DNA of 64,000 nucleotides, from contig NZ_JAPFGP010000004.1 in assembly GCF_026241155.1 (NCBI RefSeq), positions 310,001 to 374,000 of the forward strand, read 5' to 3'. A program made the position numbers and the translations under genes. A model generated the notes under the pieces. That model searched no databases. It was not told the DNA's origin and was given only the letters and a program-made list of their open reading frames with translations. The DNA comes from Paucibacter sp. PLA-PC-4. Lineage in GTDB: Bacteria > Pseudomonadota > Gammaproteobacteria > Burkholderiales > Burkholderiaceae_C. Below, in pieces: positions 53,885 to 64,000 of this stretch. Within the stretch, counting starts at the first letter, position 1, and every line of letters starts with the position of its first letter.

Positions 53885-55708
53885 TTAGTTGCGCGACGCG
53901 CGCTTGCGTTCGTTTTCAGAGAGGTGACGCTTGCGCAGACGCACGCTCTTAGGCGTGATCTCGACAAGTTCGTCGTCCTCGATGAATTCGACGCCATACT
54001 CCAAGGTCAGCTCGATCGGCGGCGTGATCTTGATCGCGTCTTCCTTGCCGCTCACGCGGAAGTTGGTCAGCTGCTTGGTGCGGGTGGCGTTGACGACCAG
54101 ATCGTTGTCGCGGCTGTGGATGCCGACGATCATGCCTTCGTAGACTGGGTCGTTGGGCTTGACGAACATGCGGCCGCGGTCGTCCAGTTTGCCCAGCGCA
54201 TAGGTGAAGATCTCACCCGCATCCATCGAGATCAGCACGCCGTTCTTGCGGCTGGCGATATCGCCCTTGTGCGGCTCGTAGCCGTCGAAGATATTGCTGA
54301 TCAGGCCCGAACCGCGGGTCAGGTTGAGGAACTCATTGGAAAAGCCGATCAGGCCACGCGCCGGAATGCGGTACTCCAAGCGCACACGGCCACGGCCGTC
54401 CGGCTCCATATTGACCAGCTCACCCTTGCGCTCGCCCAGCGCCTGCATCACGCCGCCCTGGTGGGTTTCCTCGACATCGGCCGTCACAAGCTCGATAGGC
54501 TCATGCTTGACGCCATCGATATCCTGGAACACCACGCGCGGCTTGCTCACAGCCAGCTCGTAGCCCTCACGGCGCATATTCTCCAAGAGGATGGTCAGGT
54601 GCAATTCACCACGACCCATCACCTCGAAAATGCCGTCCTCGTCGGTTTCCTTGACGCGCAGCGCGACGTTGCTTTGCAGCTCTTTTTGCAGGCGGTCCCA
54701 GATCTGGCGGCTGGTGACGAACTTGCCTTCGCGACCGGCCAGCGGGCTGGTGTTGACGCAGAAGTTCATCGTCAGGGTCGGCTCATCGACCTTGAGCATG
54801 GGCAGCGGAGCCGGGTTGGCCACGCTGGTCACCGTCACGCCGATACCGATTTCTTCGATGCCGTTGATCAGCACGATGTCGCCGGGGCCGGCTTCGGTAA
54901 CCTGCACGCGGTCCAGACCCTGGAAGGTCAACACATTGTTGACGCGACCCTTGACAGCCTTGCCGTCCGGGCCTTCCATCACCAGCACGTCCATCGCCGG
55001 CTTGATCGTGCCCTGGCTGATGCGGCCCACGCCGATGCGGCCAACGAAGGTGCTGTAGTCCAGCGCCGAGATCTGCAGTTGCAGCGGCGCGGACGGGTCG
55101 CCCTTTTGCGGCGGCACGTGCTTGAGCACGGTGTTGAACAGGGCCGACATATCGGGGCCCCACTGCTCACCCGGTGCGCCCTCTTCCAGCGAGGTCCATC
55201 CATTGATGCCGGAGGCATAGACGACCGGGAAGTCGAGCTGCTCGTCGTTGGCGCCGAGCTTGTCGAACAGGTCGAAGGCGGCGTTGATCACGGCGTCAGG
55301 CTTGGCACCAGGCTTGTCCACCTTGTTGACGACGACGATGGGCTTCAGGCCCAGGGCCAGCGCCTTCTTGGTGACAAAGCGGGTCTGCGGCATCGGGCCT
55401 TCCTGGGCATCGATCAGCAGCACCACACCATCAACCATTGACAGCGCGCGCTCGACTTCACCGCCGAAGTCCGCGTGTCCGGGGGTGTCGACGATATTGA
55501 TGTGGGTACCCTCCCAGCTCACCGCGCAGTTCTTGGCCAGGATGGTGATGCCGCGCTCGCGTTCGATGGCGTTGTTGTCCATCACGGTGTCGACCACTTT
55601 CTCGTGCTCGGCAAAGGTGCCCGACTGGCGCAGCAGTTGGTCGACCATAGTGGTTTTGCCATGGTCAACGTGGGCGATGATGGCGATGTTGCGAATCTGC
55701 TTACTCAT
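53885..55708 (-). CDS. typA: translational GTPase TypA/BipA
   Basis: A 607-residue ribosome-binding GTPase with [15 protein letters not shown] (G1), [10 protein letters not shown] (G2), [12 protein letters not shown] (G3) and VVNKVDKPG (G4). The C-terminal domain includes [19 protein letters not shown] and ends in a basic tail. ATG at 55708 overlaps the truB stop (ATGA). It is the last gene of the rimP operon. Confidence 0.96.
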   Translation of the reverse strand: MSKQIRNIAIIAHVDHGKTTMVDQLLRQSGTFAEHEKVVDTVMDNNAIERERGITILAKNCAVSWEGTHINIVDTPGHADFGGEVERALSMVDGVVLLIDAQEGPMPQTRFVTKKALALGLKPIVVVNKVDKPGAKPDAVINAAFDLFDKLGANDEQLDFPVVYASGINGWTSLEEGAPGEQWGPDMSALFNTVLKHVPPQKGDPSAPLQLQISALDYSTFVGRIGVGRISQGTIKPAMDVLVMEGPDGKAVKGRVNNVLTFQGLDRVQVTEAGPGDIVLINGIEEIGIGVTVTSVANPAPLPMLKVDEPTLTMNFCVNTSPLAGREGKFVTSRQIWDRLQKELQSNVALRVKETDEDGIFEVMGRGELHLTILLENMRREGYELAVSKPRVVFQDIDGVKHEPIELVTADVEETHQGGVMQALGERKGELVNMEPDGRGRVRLEYRIPARGLIGFSNEFLNLTRGSGLISNIFDGYEPHKGDIASRKNGVLISMDAGEIFTYALGKLDDRGRMFVKPNDPVYEGMIVGIHSRDNDLVVNATRTKQLTNFRVSGKEDAIKITPPIELTLEYGVEFIEDDELVEITPKSVRLRKRHLSENERKRASRN

Positions 55709-56667
55709 ACGACGCTTTCAAAAAATCTGGGTTCGCTGCGAAGGCCTTCAACCTCCTGAGCGCTCAATAGTCGGTCGGCGATCAACTCGCCGGCGCTGAT
55801 GTATGCACTGCCTAAAAGTACATGCGGCTCGGGCCCGTAGACCCTGACATGCGCCGCATCTGCAACGGCAACACGGCGCCGCAGACCGGTGAGAAAACGG
55901 GCGGCCTCGTCGCCGGGCAAGCACAGCGCGGGCCAGTCCGCCAACAAGGCGTCCGGGGGCCGAAGCAAGGCCTCGCGCTCAGTCTCGGTCAGCGCCGCCA
56001 GCGCGTCCAGGCTGATGGCCTGGTCGACGCTCAGCGGGCCGGAGCCGATGCGGCGCAGCGCGCCCAGAGAGGCGCCGCAGCCCAGGATTTTGCCCAGGTC
56101 TTCGGCCAGCGTGCGGATATAGGTCCCCTTGGAGCAGCGCACCCGCAAGCTCAGGATGTCATGCTGCCAATCCAGCATGTCAATCGAGTGAATCGTGATA
56201 CGGCGTGTCGGGCGCTCGATTTCAATGCCTGCGCGGGCATATTCATACAGCGGCCGGCCTTCGTGCTTGAGCGCCGAGTACATCGGCGGCTTCTGCTCGA
56301 TCTCGCCGCTCATCGCGGCCAGCGCAGCGGCGATCTGCTCGGCCGTCACCGCAACCTCGCGCTGCTCCAGCACTTCGCCCTCGGCGTCACCAGTGGTGGT
56401 CGTGAGGCCCAGCCGCAGTACGGCCTCGTAGGCCTTGTCGGCATCCAGGCTGACCTGGCTGAACTTGGTGGCCGCACCGAAGCACAGCGGCAGCAGGCCG
56501 GTGGCCAGCGGATCTAAGGTGCCGGTATGGCCGGCCTTCTCCGCCCGCAGCAGCCATTTGGCTTTCTGCAGCGCGTCGTTACTGGACAAGCCCAGCGGCT
56601 TGTCCAGTAACAACACGCCGTGCACGGCACGGCGTGTGATCCTGGGGCGCTGGGCGGGGCTGTTCAT
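55705..56667 (-). CDS. truB: tRNA pseudouridine(55) synthase TruB
   Basis: A 320-residue enzyme with [18 protein letters not shown] and the catalytic aspartate in [45 protein letters not shown] and [16 protein letters not shown] follow. It modifies U55 of tRNAs. It lies 9 bases after rbfA and overlaps typA. Confidence 0.96.
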   Translation of the reverse strand: MNSPAQRPRITRRAVHGVLLLDKPLGLSSNDALQKAKWLLRAEKAGHTGTLDPLATGLLPLCFGAATKFSQVSLDADKAYEAVLRLGLTTTTGDAEGEVLEQREVAVTAEQIAAALAAMSGEIEQKPPMYSALKHEGRPLYEYARAGIEIERPTRRITIHSIDMLDWQHDILSLRVRCSKGTYIRTLAEDLGKILGCGASLGALRRIGSGPLSVDQAISLDALAALTETEREALLRPPDALLADWPALCLPGDEAARFLTGLRRRVAVADAAHVRVYGPEPHVLLGSAYISAGELIADRLLSAQEVEGLRSEPRFFESVV

Positions 56668-56676
56668 CGCGATGGC

Positions 56677-57087
56677 TCAGTCCTTGGCAGGCTCGCCAGC
56701 GCTACTGTCGGGCAGCGCGGGCTCGTCGTCCAGTGCCCGCGTCGCATTGGCTTTGTGGATCAGCGAGCTCAGCTCGGCCGCACGCTCGATGCTGCGGTCG
56801 AAATGGAAGTGCAAGGTCGGCACGGTGTGGATCTGCAAGCGCTTGAAAAGACCGTTGCGCAGAAAGCCGGCGGCCTCGTTGAGCGCCGCCTCGGTCTCGA
56901 CCGGATCGCCGACCAACACCGAGAAAAACACCTTGGCATGGGCGTAATCGGGCGTGACCTCGACGGCATTGACCGTGGCCATGCCGATACGCGGATCTTT
57001 CAACTCACGGACCAGCTCGGCCAGATCGCGCTGGATCTGGTCGGCAACGCGGAAACCGCGGTTGGGAATAGCTCGTTTATGTCGCAT
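56677..57087 (-). CDS. rbfA: 30S ribosome-binding factor RbfA
   Basis: A 136-residue KH-fold protein: [48 protein letters not shown]-like ([18 protein letters not shown]). CAAGGAGTTGAGC precedes ATG at 57087. It acts in late 30S maturation. Confidence 0.95.
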   Translation of the reverse strand: MRHKRAIPNRGFRVADQIQRDLAELVRELKDPRIGMATVNAVEVTPDYAHAKVFFSVLVGDPVETEAALNEAAGFLRNGLFKRLQIHTVPTLHFHFDRSIERAAELSSLIHKANATRALDDEPALPDSSAGEPAKD

Positions 57088-57115
57088 GCTCAACTCCTTG
57101 GCGCCCTGTAAACGC

Positions 57116-57146
57116 AAACCCCGCCTTCGTGTGGAAGGCGGGGTTT
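57116..57146 (-). terminator. 13-base-pair hairpin between infB and rbfA
   Basis: AAACCCCGCCTTC and its exact complement flank a five-base loop (57129-57133). Only three T residues follow on the minus strand, so partial termination inside the operon is more likely than full stop. Confidence 0.6.
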
Positions 57147-57180
57147 GCTGACAAGTCTTTCGACTGAGGGCAACGCCGCC

Positions 57181-60100
57181 TTACAGCGTTCGGGCCACTT
57201 CCTTGATCTCGAAGAATTCCAACTGATCGCCCTCGGCGATGTCGTTGTAGTTCTTCAGCTTGATACCGCACTCGAAGCCTTCCTTGACTTCCTTGACATC
57301 GTCCTTCTCGCGACGGACCGAGTCGACCTCGCCGGTGTAAACCACGATGTTCTCGCGCAGCAGGCGGAACTTGGCACCACGGCGCACCAGGCCCGAGGTG
57401 ACCATCGAACCGGCCACCGTGCCGATCTTGGAGGCCACGAAGACCACGCGGATCTCTGCCGTGCCGATGACTTCCTCGCGCTGCTCGGGAGCCAGCATGC
57501 CGGTCATCGCCGCCTTCACCTCATCCACGGCGTCATAGATGATGTTGTAGTAGCGGATGTCGACCGCATTGCCTTCGGCCAGCTTGCGCGCACCGGCATC
57601 GGCCCGAGTGTTGAAGCCGATGATGACCGCTTTTGAGGCGATCGCCAGGTTGACGTCGCTCTCGCTGATGCCGCCCACCGCCGCGTGCACGATCTGCACC
57701 TTGACTTCGGGCGTCGACAGCTTGAGCAGCGAGGAAGCCAGCGCCTCCTGCGAACCTTGCACATCGGCCTTGATGATCAGGCTCAGGGTCTGCTGGTCGC
57801 CACCGATGTTCTCGAACATGTTCTCGAGCTTGGCGGCTTGCTGGCGAGCCAGCTTGACATCGCGGTACTTGCCCGAGCGGAAGGTCGCAATCTCGCGAGC
57901 CCGACGCTCGTCGGACAGCACCATGAACTCGTCACCGGCCTGTGGCACTTCGGTCAGACCTTGGATTTCCACCGGGATCGACGGGCCTGCCTCGGTACAA
58001 GGCTTGCCGTCCTCGTCCAGCATGGCGCGCACGCGGCCATAGGTCGAGCCGGCCAGCACCACGTCGCCACGCTTGAGGGTGCCGCTTTGCACCAGGATGG
58101 TCGCGACCGGGCCGCGGCCCTTGTCCAGCTTGGCTTCGATCACCAGGCCCTTGGCCATCGAGTCCTTGGCGGCCTTGAGTTCCAGCACTTCGGCCTGCAG
58201 CAGCACCTGTTCCAGCAGGGCATCGATGCCCTCGCCGGTCTTGGCCGACACCGGCACGAATGGCGACTCGCCGCCAAATTCTTCGGGCACCACCTCTTCG
58301 GCGACCAGTTCGCTCTTCAGGCGTTCCAGATTGGCACCGGGCTTGTCGATCTTGTTCATCGCCACGACCAGGGGCACGCCGGCCGCCTTCGCGTGGTGGA
58401 TGGCTTCCTTGGTCTGGGGCATCACACCGTCGTCCGCCGCCACCACCAGAATGACAATGTCGGTGGCCTTGGCGCCGCGGGCACGCATCTGCGTAAAGGC
58501 CGCGTGACCCGGGGTATCCAGGAAGGTGATCATGCCGCGCGGCGTATCGACGTGGTAAGCACCGATATGCTGCGTGATGCCACCGGCTTCGCCTGCGGCC
58601 ACACGGGCACGGCGGATGTAGTCCAGCAGCGAGGTCTTGCCGTGGTCGACGTGACCCATAACGGTGACCACCGGCGCACGCGACAGCAGCTCGTGACTCT
58701 GCTCGGTAACGCCCTCTTCCTCGAGGAAAGCATCCGGATCGTCCAGCTTGGCCGCGAAGGCCTTGTGACCCATTTCCTCCACGACGATCATCGCGGTTTC
58801 CTGGTCCAGCTGCTGGTTGATCGTGACCATCTGGCCAAGCTTCATCAACTGCTTGATGACCTCGGAGGCCTTGATGGACATCTTGTGCGCCAGATCGGCC
58901 ACCGAGATGGTTTCGGGGATGTGCACTTCCTGCACCACCGGTTCCGACGGTGCGACGAAGTTCGAGGGTGCGCCACCGCGATCATCGCGACCGCCGCGAC
59001 GGCCACCTGCGCCACCCTTGGGTGCGCGCCAGCCCGTGGACGGACGGGCACCGGCGGGGCCGGTCGAACCAATGGTCTTCAGACCGCGCTTCTTGGCAGC
59101 GTCGTCGGCCCAACTGCTCGACAGCTTCTCGGACTTGACCGACTTCTTGTCGCCCGGCTTGGCAGCACCAGCAGCGGCCGGCGCCGGAGCGCCCGGCGTG
59201 CCCGGCTTCTTATGGATGGTGCCCTTGATCTCCTTGGCCGGGTCCGGCTTCGGCTCTTCCGGCTTCTTCGCGACCATCACCTTCTTCGGTGCATTCATCA
59301 TCGCGCGGATCGCCGCAGCCTCGGCCTCGGCTGCCTTGCGGCGGCGCTCCAGGTCGACCTGTTTTTGCTTCTCTTCGGCACCCACATCGACCGCCTTGAT
59401 CACCCGCAGCGCGGGCTTGGGCGGCTCGACCGGTGCTGCCGGCGCAGCCACGGGCGCAGCAGGTGCGGCGACTTCCGGAGCCGGTGCGGCTACTTCGGGC
59501 GCCGGTGCGGCGGCCGCAGGTGCGGCGCGACGCCCGCCACCGGCCACTGCCTTATTGATTGCGGCAGCGGCCACCTTGGCGGCTTCACGGGCTGCCGAGT
59601 TGTCGGCAGCAGCGGCCGGTTTGGCTTTGGCGGCTTTAGCCGCAGCAGCATCGGCCGCAGCCTTGGCAGCGGCTTCCTCGGCAGCGCGTGCTTCGGCAGC
59701 CAGCTTGTCCTGACGGCGCTGCTCTTCGGCGGCACGGGCGGCGCGCTCGGCTTCCTCACGCTCGCGCACGCGGATCGCCAACTCTTCTTCCTGGCGACGC
59801 AGGGCTTCGGCCTGGGCCTGGGCTTCCTCTTCGCGGCGCTGCAGATCAGCCTCTTCGGCGGCGGCGGCCCCAGCCTCGTCCAGGCCACCAGGTGCGTCAT
59901 CGCGCTTGACGAAAGTGCGCTTCTTGCGCACCTCGACCTGGATGGTGCGAGCCTTGCCGCTGGCGTCGGCCTGCTTGATCTCGCTGGTCGACTTGCGGGT
60001 CAGCGTGATTTTCTTGCGGTCGGCGCCACCGGTACCGTGCGCGGTGCGCAGGTAGTCCAGCAGACGTTCCTTGTCGGCTTCGTTGAGGGCGTCATCGGTA

Positions 60101-60198
60101 GACGCCTTTTTGACGCCCGCAGCTTGCAGCTGCTCAAGCAGCGTGCTCGCAGGCCTTTGAAGCTCTGCAGCGAACTGGGCGACGGTAGTCACAGCCAT
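57181..60198 (-). CDS. infB: translation initiation factor IF-2
   Basis: A 1005-residue IF-2. An N-terminal domain ([21 protein letters not shown]) is followed by a long Ala/Lys/Glu-rich linker (about 100-400), a second N-domain ([24 protein letters not shown]) and the GTPase: [39 protein letters not shown]. Domains II-IV end [20 protein letters not shown]. It places initiator tRNA on the 30S subunit. Confidence 0.97.
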   Translation of the reverse strand: MAVTTVAQFAAELQRPASTLLEQLQAAGVKKASTDDALNEADKERLLDYLRTAHGTGGADRKKITLTRKSTSEIKQADASGKARTIQVEVRKKRTFVKRDDAPGGLDEAGAAAAEEADLQRREEEAQAQAEALRRQEEELAIRVREREEAERAARAAEEQRRQDKLAAEARAAEEAAAKAAADAAAAKAAKAKPAAAADNSAAREAAKVAAAAINKAVAGGGRRAAPAAAAPAPEVAAPAPEVAAPAAPVAAPAAPVEPPKPALRVIKAVDVGAEEKQKQVDLERRRKAAEAEAAAIRAMMNAPKKVMVAKKPEEPKPDPAKEIKGTIHKKPGTPGAPAPAAAGAAKPGDKKSVKSEKLSSSWADDAAKKRGLKTIGSTGPAGARPSTGWRAPKGGAGGRRGGRDDRGGAPSNFVAPSEPVVQEVHIPETISVADLAHKMSIKASEVIKQLMKLGQMVTINQQLDQETAMIVVEEMGHKAFAAKLDDPDAFLEEEGVTEQSHELLSRAPVVTVMGHVDHGKTSLLDYIRRARVAAGEAGGITQHIGAYHVDTPRGMITFLDTPGHAAFTQMRARGAKATDIVILVVAADDGVMPQTKEAIHHAKAAGVPLVVAMNKIDKPGANLERLKSELVAEEVVPEEFGGESPFVPVSAKTGEGIDALLEQVLLQAEVLELKAAKDSMAKGLVIEAKLDKGRGPVATILVQSGTLKRGDVVLAGSTYGRVRAMLDEDGKPCTEAGPSIPVEIQGLTEVPQAGDEFMVLSDERRAREIATFRSGKYRDVKLARQQAAKLENMFENIGGDQQTLSLIIKADVQGSQEALASSLLKLSTPEVKVQIVHAAVGGISESDVNLAIASKAVIIGFNTRADAGARKLAEGNAVDIRYYNIIYDAVDEVKAAMTGMLAPEQREEVIGTAEIRVVFVASKIGTVAGSMVTSGLVRRGAKFRLLRENIVVYTGEVDSVRREKDDVKEVKEGFECGIKLKNYNDIAEGDQLEFFEIKEVARTL

Positions 60199-60265
60199 TG
60201 TTGGATCCTTAACTTATGCGTTCTTTGCTGTGCGAATGACGGGTTTGTGCGGGCATTTCGCTGCC

Positions 60266-61741
60266 TCAAACAAACCAATGTTCGCGGGCCTTCATGATCA
60301 TGGCGCGGGCCGCAGCCTCGTCCATGCCGGCCAGTTCAACGAGCTCGTCGACGGCCAGATCGGCCAAGTCGTCACGGGTATGGATATTGCCGTCAGCGAG
60401 TTTGGCAACCAGTTCGGGCGTCATGCCCTCCAGGTCGCGCAGGTCTTGGGACACTTCCTCGACCTTTTCCTCGCGTGCAATTTCCATGGTCAGCAGCGCA
60501 TCCTTGGCCCGGGTGCGCAACTCGTTGACCGTGTCCTCGTCGAAGGCCTCGATTTCCAGCATTTCCTGCATAGGCACGTAGGCCACTTCTTCCAGGCTGG
60601 TAAAACCCTCGGCGATCAGGATGTCGGCGACTTCGGCATCGACGTCGAGCTTGTCGACGAAGAGCTTGCGCACCGATTCCGATTCGATCTCATGCTTGGC
60701 CGCAGATTCCTCGGCCGACATGATATTGATACGCCAGCCGGTCAGCTCGGAAGCGAGCCGCACGTTCTGGCCGCCACGGCCAATCGCGATGGCGAGGTTC
60801 TCCTCGTCCACCACCACGTCCATGGCATGTCGTTCTTCGTCCACCACGATGGACTGCACATTCGCAGGCGCCAGCGCGCCGATCACGAACTGGGCCGGGT
60901 CCTCCGACCACAGCACGATGTCCACCCGCTCGCCGGCCAACTCGTTGGTCACGCCGTTGACGCGAGAACCCCGCACGCCCACACAGGTGCCGATCGGGTC
61001 GACCCGCTTGTCGTGGGACAACACGGCGATCTTGGCGCGGCTGCCGGCATCACGAGCGCAGCTCTTGATCTCCAGCAGACCCTGCTCGATCTCTGGCACT
61101 TCCTGGGCAAACAGCTCCTTCATGAACTCGGGCGATGAGCGCGAGAGCATGATTTGCGGACCGCGCTGCGTCGGATCGATACCAAGGATGACGGCGCGTA
61201 CGCGGTCACCGGTGCGCAGGTTTTCCTTGGGAATCATCTCGCCACGCTTGAGGCGGCCTTCGATGCGGCCCGACTCGGCGATGATGTCGCCCTTGTCCAG
61301 GCGCTTGACCGTACCCATGAAGATCTTCTCGCCGCGCGACAGGAAGTCGTTGAGCAACTGCTCGCGCTCGGCGTCGCGGATCTTCTGCAGGATCACCTGC
61401 TTGGCGGCCTGGGCGCCGATACGGCCGATCGGCACCGAGTCGATCGGCTCCTCGATATGGTCTTCGACCTCGATATCGGCGATCTGCTCCTGGGCTTCAA
61501 ACAGCAGGATCTCGGCATCAGCATTCTGCAAGCCGGCCTCATTGGGCACGACATGCCAGCGACGGAAGGTCTCGTAGGCGCCCGAATCGCGGTCAACGGA
61601 GACGCGGATGTCCACCTCGCCGCCATACAACTTCTTGGTGGCCGAGGCCAGGGCAGCTTCCACCGCGCCGAACACCACATCGCGCTCCACGCTCTTCTCG
61701 CGCGAAATCGCATCCACCAACATCAAAAGTTCGCGGTTCAT
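60266..61741 (-). CDS. nusA: transcription elongation/termination factor NusA
   Basis: A 491-residue NusA. The N-terminal domain ([23 protein letters not shown]) is followed by S1 ([20 protein letters not shown]), KH1/KH2 ([42 protein letters not shown]) and two C-terminal acidic repeats (residues about 370-491). ATG at 61741 overlaps the rimP stop (ATGA). Confidence 0.97.
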   Translation of the reverse strand: MNRELLMLVDAISREKSVERDVVFGAVEAALASATKKLYGGEVDIRVSVDRDSGAYETFRRWHVVPNEAGLQNADAEILLFEAQEQIADIEVEDHIEEPIDSVPIGRIGAQAAKQVILQKIRDAEREQLLNDFLSRGEKIFMGTVKRLDKGDIIAESGRIEGRLKRGEMIPKENLRTGDRVRAVILGIDPTQRGPQIMLSRSSPEFMKELFAQEVPEIEQGLLEIKSCARDAGSRAKIAVLSHDKRVDPIGTCVGVRGSRVNGVTNELAGERVDIVLWSEDPAQFVIGALAPANVQSIVVDEERHAMDVVVDEENLAIAIGRGGQNVRLASELTGWRINIMSAEESAAKHEIESESVRKLFVDKLDVDAEVADILIAEGFTSLEEVAYVPMQEMLEIEAFDEDTVNELRTRAKDALLTMEIAREEKVEEVSQDLRDLEGMTPELVAKLADGNIHTRDDLADLAVDELVELAGMDEAAARAMIMKAREHWFV

Positions 61742-62304
61742 TGATCAGGACCTCCGTCAACCTTGTCATCCTTGGGCACGGCACTGAGCTTGCCGGCCTT
61801 CTTGTCTGGCGCCGGCTTGGCGCCGCGCCCCTTGAAGTTCACCACCGGCACCAGTCGCGCCTCGCGGACTTCTTCAAGAGAAAAATCCAATGCCTGATCG
61901 CTCTTGCCGTCATTGAAGACCAGCCGCCAGCCCTCACCCTCGGCTTCCAGCACACCCTTGTACTTCTTGCGCCCCTGGAACGGCATGCGCAAGGTCACCT
62001 CGATCTCCTGGCCGACAAAGCGCTGGTAGTCGGCCGCTTTCTTCAGCGGGCGATCCAGACCGGGCGAGGACACCTCAAGGCGCTCATAGGCGCAGTTCTC
62101 GACTTCGAGCACATACTGCAACTGGCGCGTCACGCGCTCGCAGTCTTCCACCGTGATCAGCTCGCCGGCCAAGGCCTGCTCAGCCAATTTGTCAATATAG
62201 ACACGCAGCAGGCCGCCGGGGCTGCGTTCGCAGTCCACCATGTCGTAACCCAGACCGGTCACGGTTTTTTCAACGGCGGCTTGCCAGTTCATGCTTTGAC
62301 TCAT
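61738..62304 (-). CDS. rimP: ribosome maturation factor RimP
   Basis: A 188-residue Rim[74 protein letters not shown]. Two in-frame ATG codons (62304 and 62292) compete and neither has a strong ribosome site; the upstream one is used. It is the first gene of rimP-nusA-infB-rbfA-truB-typA. The C-terminal tail is basic ([14 protein letters not shown]). Confidence 0.94.
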   Translation of the reverse strand: MSQSMNWQAAVEKTVTGLGYDMVDCERSPGGLLRVYIDKLAEQALAGELITVEDCERVTRQLQYVLEVENCAYERLEVSSPGLDRPLKKAADYQRFVGQEIEVTLRMPFQGRKKYKGVLEAEGEGWRLVFNDGKSDQALDFSLEEVREARLVPVVNFKGRGAKPAPDKKAGKLSAVPKDDKVDGGPDQ

Positions 62305-62556
62305 GCAGCGGGTGTCTCGGGCTCTCGTGGGTACTGTTGGTATGCAAAAGCGATCAAGCAAAAAAAATGGGCTGGATGAATCCGCCCACCTCAGTGCCCC
62401 GCCGAAAAGCCCTCGAACAACCGTTAAACAGTATTCAAAGCCCCTCAGCGAAGGCAGGATTGTACTATGCAAGCACCATGCCCGCAAGCTGCGGCGCTCG
62501 CGAAGTACCGATGGCATGCCAAAATCCGAGGCTTATTTTAATGACAAGGAGCCACC
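62305..62556. promoter_or_regulatory. divergent promoter region of rimP operon and fabI
   Basis: 252 bases between two divergent essential-gene transcripts. AT-rich segments near 62347-62370 (A-run) and 62531-62541 (TATTTTAAT) are likely promoter parts. No hexamer pair is good enough to call separately. Confidence 0.4.
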
Positions 62557-63336
62557 ATGGGTTTTCTCGCCGGCAAGCGACTGCTGATCACGGGCGTGCT
62601 GTCCAACCGCTCGATTGCCTACGGCATCGCCAAAGCCTGCCACCGCGAGGGGGCCGAGCTGGCTTTCAGCTACCAGGGTGAGCGTTTCAAGGAGCGCATC
62701 ACCGAGTTTGCCAGCGAGTTCGGCTCAAAGCTCGTTTTTGATTGCGATGTGTCCGACGACGCTCAGATCCAGGCTCTTTTCGACCAGTTGGGCGAGGCCT
62801 GGCCCGAGTTTGATGGTTTTGTGCACTCGATCGGTTTCGCGCCGCGCGAAGCAATCGCCGGCGACTTCCTTGACGGACTCACTCGCGAGAACTTCCGCAT
62901 CGCCCACGACATCTCCGCCTACAGCTTCCCGGCCATGGCGAAGCTGGCCGCGCCGCGCCTGCGCCCGGGTGCCGCGCTTCTGACGCTTAGCTATCTGGGC
63001 GCGGAGCGCTATGTACCCAACTACAACACCATGGGACTGGCCAAGGCCTCGCTGGAGGCCAGCGTGCGCTATCTGGCGCATTCGCTGGGCGCCAAGGGCG
63101 TGCGCGTCAACGGCATCTCTGCCGGCCCGATCAAAACCCTTGCCGCCTCGGGCATCAAGGACTTCGGCAAGCTGCTGAGCCAGTTCGCCGCCAGCGCACC
63201 GATCCGGCGCAATGTGACGATCGAGGATGTCGGCAACACCGCCGCCTTCTTGTTCTCCGATCTATCCGCCGGAATCAGCTCCGAGATCATCTATGTCGAC
63301 GGCGGCTTCAGCCACGTCGCCCTGACCAGCGAATAA
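62557..63336 (+). CDS. fabI: enoyl-ACP reductase FabI
   Basis: A 259-residue short-chain-dehydrogenase-fold reductase: [30 protein letters not shown], and the active-site [12 protein letters not shown] segment with the Tyr-x6-Lys spacing of Fab[17 protein letters not shown] and [16 protein letters not shown] follow. CAAGGAGCCACC precedes ATG at 62557. It reduces enoyl-ACP in fatty-acid synthesis with NADH. Confidence 0.97.
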   Translation: MGFLAGKRLLITGVLSNRSIAYGIAKACHREGAELAFSYQGERFKERITEFASEFGSKLVFDCDVSDDAQIQALFDQLGEAWPEFDGFVHSIGFAPREAIAGDFLDGLTRENFRIAHDISAYSFPAMAKLAAPRLRPGAALLTLSYLGAERYVPNYNTMGLAKASLEASVRYLAHSLGAKGVRVNGISAGPIKTLAASGIKDFGKLLSQFAASAPIRRNVTIEDVGNTAAFLFSDLSAGISSEIIYVDGGFSHVALTSE

Positions 63337-63374
63337 TCGGCTATCCGCCGAGCCGCACCCAAGGGCAGCCGAAC

Positions 63375-63405
63375 GAAAAAAGCGCCGGTCTAGCCGGCGC
63401 TTTTT
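63375..63405. terminator. bidirectional intrinsic terminator between fabI and the decarboxylase
   Basis: AGCGCCGG (63381-63388) pairs with CCGGCGCT (63394-63401), extended by A and T runs on either side. It can serve both convergent genes. Confidence 0.9.
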
Positions 63406-63456
63406 CTATTCCCGCAGGGAATCGCCCAGCTGAGCTCCGGGCGAAGGACTCACGAA

Positions 63457-64000
63457 TCAAGCCACACAGTCGACGTAGTAGCTCGACTTGCCATCCTCAC
63501 CCTTCTCCTCCACCAGGCCATGCACATCGGTGGCAAAGCCGGGGAACTTGGCATTGAACTCGCGGGTGAACTTCAGATAATCGACGATCTTCTTGTTGAA
63601 GCGCTCGCCAGGGATCAAGAGCGGAATGCCGGGCGGATAAGGCGTCAGCAAGGACGTCGTAACCCGGCCTTCCAGATGATCGACCGCCACCCGCTCGGTC
63701 TTTCGGTGTGCGATATGGGCATAGGCATCGCTGGGCTTCATCGCCGGCTCCAGGTCCGACAGATAGACCTCAGTAGTCAGGCGGGCGATATCGCCCTTGG
63801 CATAGGCCTCGTGGATGCTTTGGCACAAATCACGCAAGCCCATGCGCTCATAGCGCGGTTGGGCAGCAACGAATTCCGGCATGATGCGCCACAGCGGCGC
63901 GTTCTTGTCGTAGTCGTCCTTGAACTGCTGCAAGGCGGTCAGCAAGGTGTTCCAGCGGCCCTTGGTGATACCGATCGTGAACAGGATGAAGAACGAGTAC
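63457..64000 (-). CDS. Orn/Lys/Arg decarboxylase, C-terminal part (5' end beyond the window)
   Basis: The frame is open to the right edge, giving 180 codons of the C-terminal region. It reads YSFFILFTIGITKGRWNTLL, then RIMPEFVAAQPRYERMGLRDLC, TPYPPGIPLLIPGERFN and the end GKSSYYVDCVA. These match the C-terminal domain of fold-type I, PLP-dependent Orn/Lys/Arg decarboxylases. The PLP lysine lies in the missing part, so the amino acid specificity cannot be given. Confidence 0.9.
   Translation of the reverse strand, partial: YSFFILFTIGITKGRWNTLLTALQQFKDDYDKNAPLWRIMPEFVAAQPRYERMGLRDLCQSIHEAYAKGDIARLTTEVYLSDLEPAMKPSDAYAHIAHRKTERVAVDHLEGRVTTSLLTPYPPGIPLLIPGERFNKKIVDYLKFTREFNAKFPGFATDVHGLVEEKGEDGKSSYYVDCVA

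Noticed and set aside
57685-60297. An 870-codon open frame antisense to infB
   Set aside because: High GC and Ala/Lys/Glu-rich codons of infB leave the opposite strand open. It has no recognisable domain, while infB on the other strand is certain.
1-64000. CRISPR array, transposase, prophage or restriction system
   Set aside because: No regularly spaced repeats, transposase motifs or phage genes were recognised anywhere.

Overview
The window reads as a chromosomal segment of a high-GC betaproteobacterium of the order Burkholderiales. Two orphan Bug-type periplasmic receptors, a Rho beginning [13 protein letters not shown] encoded next to trxA, a type-B ribosomal protein L31 and an AddAB-like recombination pair all fit the Rubrivivax/Leptothrix/Roseateles/Paucibacter side of that order. 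That placement is inferred from gene content and protein resemblance, not from a search. No CRISPR array, rRNA, integrase or intact insertion sequence was seen. One tRNA (Pro, UGG) is present.

Positions 1-9400 hold a minus-strand metabolic run (alpha/beta hydrolase, isochorismatase-type hydrolase, XapX membrane protein, YtcJ-type amidohydrolase, DoxX, the last cut by the window edge). It is divergent from a signalling patch: a two-component-propeller histidine kinase, its likely NarL-type regulator, a second regulator with a degenerate receiver, and a small membrane protein that looks like only the membrane and phosphoacceptor part of a kinase. Positions 9486-13850 hold a dehydrogenase/aldolase pair and two adjacent decayed genes, a GlxA-type regulator and a TTC38-type TPR protein.

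Positions 13875-23713 are a catabolic locus. A four-gene minus-strand operon with the order CoA ligase, Bug receptor, CoA ligase, Bug receptor is divergent from an IclR regulator, and two TTCCG-N5-CGGAA operators lie between them. The plus strand continues with an EamA exporter, a PIG-L deacetylase, a desuccinylase/aspartoacylase and a FrnE/DsbA-like protein. Next come rdgC, a solute-binding protein, rhlE, and a poorly occupied stretch (26830-28920) beside tRNA-Pro. That stretch contains a lineage-specific protein with a His...Cys arrangement suggestive of a permuted papain-fold effector.

Positions 29026-49620 are largely housekeeping: addA/addB, trxA, rho, rpmE2, a membrane glycosyltransferase-like protein, the complete phosphate regulon pstSCAB-phoU-phoBR, ogt, dusA and an MFS transporter. 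The region between pstS and a divergent fasciclin lipoprotein carries two separate three-unit Pho boxes, one facing each gene. This suggests that the fasciclin lipoprotein belongs to the phosphate-starvation response.

Positions 49711-64000 hold a lipoprotein gamma-glutamyltransferase, a 3-hydroxyisobutyryl-CoA hydrolase-type enzyme, an EamA transporter, the translation operon rimP-nusA-infB-rbfA-truB-typA, fabI, and the C-terminal part of an Orn/Lys/Arg decarboxylase cut by the right edge. The most unusual items are the Pho-box-linked fasciclin gene, the kinase fragment beside the degenerate receiver, the effector-like protein next to tRNA-Pro, and the repeated ligase/receptor operon with its paired IclR operators.
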